A stretch of 64,000 nt of DNA from Pseudorhodoferax aquiterrae (GTDB lineage Bacteria; Pseudomonadota; Gammaproteobacteria; Burkholderiales; Burkholderiaceae_C), in the NCBI RefSeq assembly GCF_014652235.1, contig NZ_BMYK01000003.1, positions 1-64,000 of the forward strand, in the 5' to 3' direction. Both the position numbers and the translations under genes were made by a program. The stretch's first letter is position 1, and each line of letters starts with the position of its first letter. Of this stretch, positions 61,112 through 64,000 are shown piece after piece. The notes below the pieces were generated by a model. The model did no database searches. It was not told the DNA's origin and worked only from the letters and a program-made list of their open reading frames with translations.

Positions 61112-61454
61112 CGTGCTCCTCCCCGTTCTGTTGCGCCCACTGCACCATGGTCCACGGTGCGAAACGCAATTGTGCTTCGTGCAACGTCATCATAAAGTTT
61201 TCGAAACAGCGCGGCACCCGGCAGCGCTCGGAGACAAGGACATGCACCCTCGCACCCGCCCGCAGGCGACACATTCCGTCGCCTGCCCCGCACCCGGCCA
61301 GCAGGCCCGGACCTTCTCCCGTTCGCCTTCCAGCAGCGCCGGCCGCAAGGCCTGACGGCGCCCCATCCTCGCCCGCCTTCCAGACGGCCCTGCGTGCTGC
61401 ATGGGCCGGCGTGGGCGCGCGCGCCATGCCACCGATTCATCAACAGGAGAGCCA
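61112..61454. other. 343-base divergent region, IclR gene / MBL-fold gene
   Basis: No coding signal. The part next to the IclR gene is AT-richer and holds the palindrome and promoter candidate listed separately at 61158-61198. The remaining ~250 bases before ATG 61455 are GC-rich and would form a long 5' leader. A short GGAGAG ribosome-binding site lies at about 61446-61451. Confidence 0.6.
61158..61198 (+). promoter_or_regulatory. Putative sigma-70 promoter with overlapping IclR-type palindrome
   Basis: TTGTGC (61170-61175), 17 bases, then TAAAGT (61193-61198) fits a sigma-70 promoter reading towards the MBL-fold gene. An imperfect palindrome centred on CAATTG, from about TGCGAAACG to TGCTTCGTGCA (61158-61184), covers the -35 element and is a plausible IclR operator. 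Confidence 0.45.
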
Positions 61455-62894
61455 ATGAGAACGAAGCTGAGAAATCTCGCCCAGCGGGCCGCGCTGTCGG
61501 CCGCGGCCGTGCTGGCGGGCACGGGAGCGGCCTGGGGCCAGAGCCAGATGGACATCCATCTGGAAGCGGCGACACGCAACACCGGTGGAGACAAGTTCCT
61601 CAAGGACTGGACGCGCGACCGGTACTGCATGTATGTCGACAACCCTGCGCTGCTGGCGGAAATCCGCACGCAGCGCGCGCCCGTCCCCATGACCCAGGTG
61701 TTCGACGACGCCTGGTTCGTGGGCTTTCAGAACGTGGGGCAGTTCATCCTGAAGAACGGCAACGGCTTCACGCTGATCGACACGCTCAACAGCTCGGCCG
61801 ACGTCGACAACTACACGCTGCCCGCGCTGCGCTCGCTCGGTCTCGGGGTGCAGGCGCCGCTGGTCGGTGCCTACATCACGCACGGGCACTTCGACCACGA
61901 TGGCGGCGCCGCACGTCTGCGCGAGTTGTTCGGCACCGGTTTCCCGATCTACATCGGCTCGGGCGACGCGCAGGGCAAGACCTACGGCCCCATCCTGCTG
62001 GACTCCAACAACCTGGGCTACCAGTCCTTCAGCCTGGGCGGCCGCGCCATGACCGTGCTGGCCTCGCCGGGGCACACGCCCGGCACCATGTCGGCCATCG
62101 TTCCCGTGCACGACAACGGTGTGGAGCGCAAGCTGCTGATCGTCGGTGGAACGGCGATCCCGATGAACATCGCGGCATCGCGCAGCTACCTGCAGTCCGT
62201 CGAGCGCATGTACCAGGCCGCCAAGGACTTCAAGGCGGAAGGCACGCTGCACCCGCACGGCATCATCGACGGCGGCAACCAGCACATGGCCGACATCAAC
62301 GCCAGGGGCTCGCGCACGGCGAACCCCTACATCATCGGCAACGAGAAGCTGCTGCGCACCGTCGCCATCATGCGCGAATGCGGTGCCGCGCAGGTCGCCC
62401 AGGTGGACGCCACGGCCAAGGAGCCCGTCTGGCGCGTGACCAGCCTCAGCTTCGACACCCAAAGCCCGTCGCCGGCCCGCATCGCCGCGAAGCTGCAGAG
62501 CGATTGGGGCCCGGTGGCCGACCAGCAGGTGGTCTTCAGCGTCGGCAACTCCGGTGCGGCCTGCACCGCACGCACCAATGCCGAGGGCATCGCGGTCTGC
62601 GGCTCGCCGCTGACCGTGCGCCCGCGCGACGAGGTGACCGCCACTTTCGCCGGAGCGGCAGGCCCGGACCACGTGGATCTGCCCAGCGTGCGCAGCGCGC
62701 TCGTCAGCAGCCTGCAATGCGACATCGACAGCAACGGCGCCGTGAACCGCAACGACATCAGCGCCATCATGGCCGGCATCGGCAAACCCATCGTGGCCGG
62801 GGACCCGCGCGATGCGGATGGCGACGGCAAGGTCACCGCGAGCGACGCGCGCATGTGCACGCAACGCTGTTCCAAAGAGCAATGCGCACTGTGA
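61455..62894 (+). CDS. Secreted MBL-fold metallo-hydrolase with C-terminal dockerin-like module
   Basis: 479 residues. Signal peptide about 1-28 (AAVLAGTGAAWGQ). The metallo-beta-lactamase fold has zinc motif THGHFDHDGG (His143, His145, Asp147, His148) and His207 in SPGHTPG, resembling class B3-type hydrolases; a later HGIIDGGNQHM could supply more ligands. Residues about 345-415 look like an Ig-like linker. The end (about 422-472) carries two calcium-loop repeats, DIDSNGAVNRND and DADGDGKVTASD, a dockerin type I pattern. The adjacent gene encodes a cohesin-like protein. Confidence 0.85.
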   Translation: MRTKLRNLAQRAALSAAAVLAGTGAAWGQSQMDIHLEAATRNTGGDKFLKDWTRDRYCMYVDNPALLAEIRTQRAPVPMTQVFDDAWFVGFQNVGQFILKNGNGFTLIDTLNSSADVDNYTLPALRSLGLGVQAPLVGAYITHGHFDHDGGAARLRELFGTGFPIYIGSGDAQGKTYGPILLDSNNLGYQSFSLGGRAMTVLASPGHTPGTMSAIVPVHDNGVERKLLIVGGTAIPMNIAASRSYLQSVERMYQAAKDFKAEGTLHPHGIIDGGNQHMADINARGSRTANPYIIGNEKLLRTVAIMRECGAAQVAQVDATAKEPVWRVTSLSFDTQSPSPARIAAKLQSDWGPVADQQVVFSVGNSGAACTARTNAEGIAVCGSPLTVRPRDEVTATFAGAAGPDHVDLPSVRSALVSSLQCDIDSNGAVNRNDISAIMAGIGKPIVAGDPRDADGDGKVTASDARMCTQRCSKEQCAL

Positions 62895-62929
62895 TGCGCT
62901 GCGCCCAACCCCATTCTTTCAGGACCACC

Positions 62930-63550
62930 ATGCACTTCCTCACCCGCACCCGCACGCTGAAGGCAGCCCTTGCCGCCACCCTGCTCGGCCTGGCTTCGCT
63001 CGCGCAGGCGGCCGTCGTCCTGCAGGCGACACCAGCCCACGCCGGCACCGCCGCCGGAACGACCTCCGTGGCCATCACCGCCACCAACCTCGCACCCAAC
63101 ACTGCCGTGGGTGCCTACGAGATCGAGCTGTTCTACGACGCAGCGCTCTGGACCCCCACCACCGTGCAATTCAGCCAGTACCTGGGCGACGTCGCGAGCT
63201 TCGAGGCGCTGACCGAAGTGGACCTCACGGTGGCAGGGCTGATCAGGCTGATGGCGATCTCGCTGCTCGGACCGTTCGACCCCCTGCCCTTGACGGCCAT
63301 CCAGCCGGCCGCAGGGACCGCCTTTTCCCTGGTGGACATCTCGTTCACTGCCGTCGGCACCGGGACCGGCAGCTTCCGGCTGGGCGAAACCCTGGTGACG
63401 GACGAGTTCGGCGACGCCGTGAACGTGGTGTCCGAACCGTCCACCATCGCCAGCCTGTCGTTGGGCATGCTGGCGCTGCTGGCCGCGCGCGGACGCCGGG
63501 CCGGCCGTTGCGCCCGGGTGTCCGGCGGCACGTCGAGCGCCGTGGGCTGA
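62930..63550 (+). CDS. Secreted cohesin-like protein with PEP-CTERM-like tail
   Basis: 206 residues. Signal peptide about 1-28 (ALAATLLGLASLAQA). Residues about 30-160 have the beta-strand pattern of cohesin domains (GAYEIELFYDAALWTP, later FSLVDISFTAVGTGTGSFRL). The C-terminus is a sorting signal: EPST near residue 169, a hydrophobic stretch IASLSLGMLALLAA, then an Arg-rich end, like PEP-CTERM proteins processed by exosortase. However, 20-odd residues follow the arginines, longer than usual. It starts 35 bases after the dockerin-bearing gene. Confidence 0.75.
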   Translation: MHFLTRTRTLKAALAATLLGLASLAQAAVVLQATPAHAGTAAGTTSVAITATNLAPNTAVGAYEIELFYDAALWTPTTVQFSQYLGDVASFEALTEVDLTVAGLIRLMAISLLGPFDPLPLTAIQPAAGTAFSLVDISFTAVGTGTGSFRLGETLVTDEFGDAVNVVSEPSTIASLSLGMLALLAARGRRAGRCARVSGGTSSAVG

Positions 63551-64000
63551 TGCTCCGGGGCGCCGGAACCAGCGCGCTGGCACAGATGCGCACGCTCGCT
63601 GCCGGTCTGCTCGCGCTGCTGGCCGCGGCAGCCGCTCCGGCCGCCGAGCCGGCGGCACCAGACGCTTGCGCGCACGGCGGTTCGGCGCTGCCGGCCCTGC
63701 CGCGCGGCAGCATGCGCGTGTGGACCGCCCAAGGCAGCGCCACGCTGGTGGTCGCGCCCGTTGGCGGCAGCCAGCCGGCGCACGCCGCCGCCGCCACGGC
63801 AGACCGTCCGCAGATGCTGCTGCAGCTGGAATCCGGGGCAGCACCTTTGCGGGCAAGCCGTCAACCCTTGTTCTCGAGCCTGGTGACACCGGGCCTGCCG
63901 GGCGTCGTGCCGCACATGGCCCGCGTCGGTTCCACGGAAATGGTGGCCTTCGTCCACGAAGACGGCGATCCGGTCCTGCTCGCCGTGCTCGTGACGGAGA
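63550..64000 (+). CDS. Secreted protein of unknown function, cut by window edge
   Basis: ATG 63550 shares one base with the preceding stop (TGATG), and the frame runs open to the end of the window (150 codons). An inner ATG at 63586 gives a better signal peptide (MRTLAAGLLALLAAAAAPAA). The visible mature part is Ala/Pro-rich with segments such as GSMRVWTAQGSATLVVAPVG and VGSTEMVAFVHEDGDPVLLA. I recognise no domain. Position suggests it belongs to the cohesin/dockerin gene group. Confidence 0.6.
   Translation, partial: MLRGAGTSALAQMRTLAAGLLALLAAAAAPAAEPAAPDACAHGGSALPALPRGSMRVWTAQGSATLVVAPVGGSQPAHAAAATADRPQMLLQLESGAAPLRASRQPLFSSLVTPGLPGVVPHMARVGSTEMVAFVHEDGDPVLLAVLVTE

Overview
The window is a high-GC (clearly above 65% by eye) chromosomal segment of a betaproteobacterium, most likely Burkholderiales/Comamonadaceae. 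The grounds are the hemC-hemD-hemX-hemY operon divergent from ppc, the very strong C/G third-position bias, and the abundance of acyl-CoA catabolic genes and solute-binding-protein transporters typical of Acidovorax/Variovorax-like genomes. The genus is inference. No rRNA, tRNA, transposase, phage or CRISPR signal was seen.

Layout. 1-4152: hemCDXY operon (minus) ending in a perfect 12-bp stem terminator. 4264-7188: ppc, divergent. 7216-9913: galE-manC-yjfB-like operon (minus). 10070-13169: LysR, Crp/Fnr-type and TetR-type regulators. 13209-19313: fatty-acid/dicarboxylate beta-oxidation island, with an ACAD11-like acyl-CoA dehydrogenase divergent from thiolase and a bifunctional hydratase/dehydrogenase. 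It carries two tandem double-TetR regulators. 19314-20195: lower-GC stretch with only fragmentary ORFs, then a DUF2442 gene.

20501-36445 (all minus, 15.9 kb): a GntR-headed gene array encoding a peptide-type ABC importer, an acyl-CoA carboxyltransferase, a fused double CoA-transferase, an amidohydrolase and a complete Liv-type ABC importer. A stand-alone biotin carrier is divergent from the GntR gene. No biotin carboxylase gene is present.

36818-56985 (all minus): a second large catabolic array. In transcription order it has two peptide-type permeases, two paralogous binding proteins, a fused double ATPase, an SDR, a PimC/PimD-like acyl-CoA dehydrogenase pair, a MoxR ATPase plus VWA protein, an APH-like kinase, a MaoC hydratase, an enoyl-CoA hydratase, an acyl-CoA ligase and a MATE exporter. 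It is interrupted by two nearly identical ~665-bp imperfect palindromes (42810-43477 and 50971-51632), the most unusual DNA in the window. 57263-60357 (plus) adds another SDR and another acyl-CoA dehydrogenase pair. Together the two arrays suggest uptake, CoA activation and beta-oxidation of one or more unusual organic acids; the substrate cannot be read from sequence.

60377-64000: an IclR regulator divergent from a secreted metallo-beta-lactamase-fold protein with a C-terminal dockerin-like module. This is followed by a cohesin-like protein with a PEP-CTERM-like tail and by a secreted protein cut by the window edge. It is a possible extracellular cohesin-dockerin pair.
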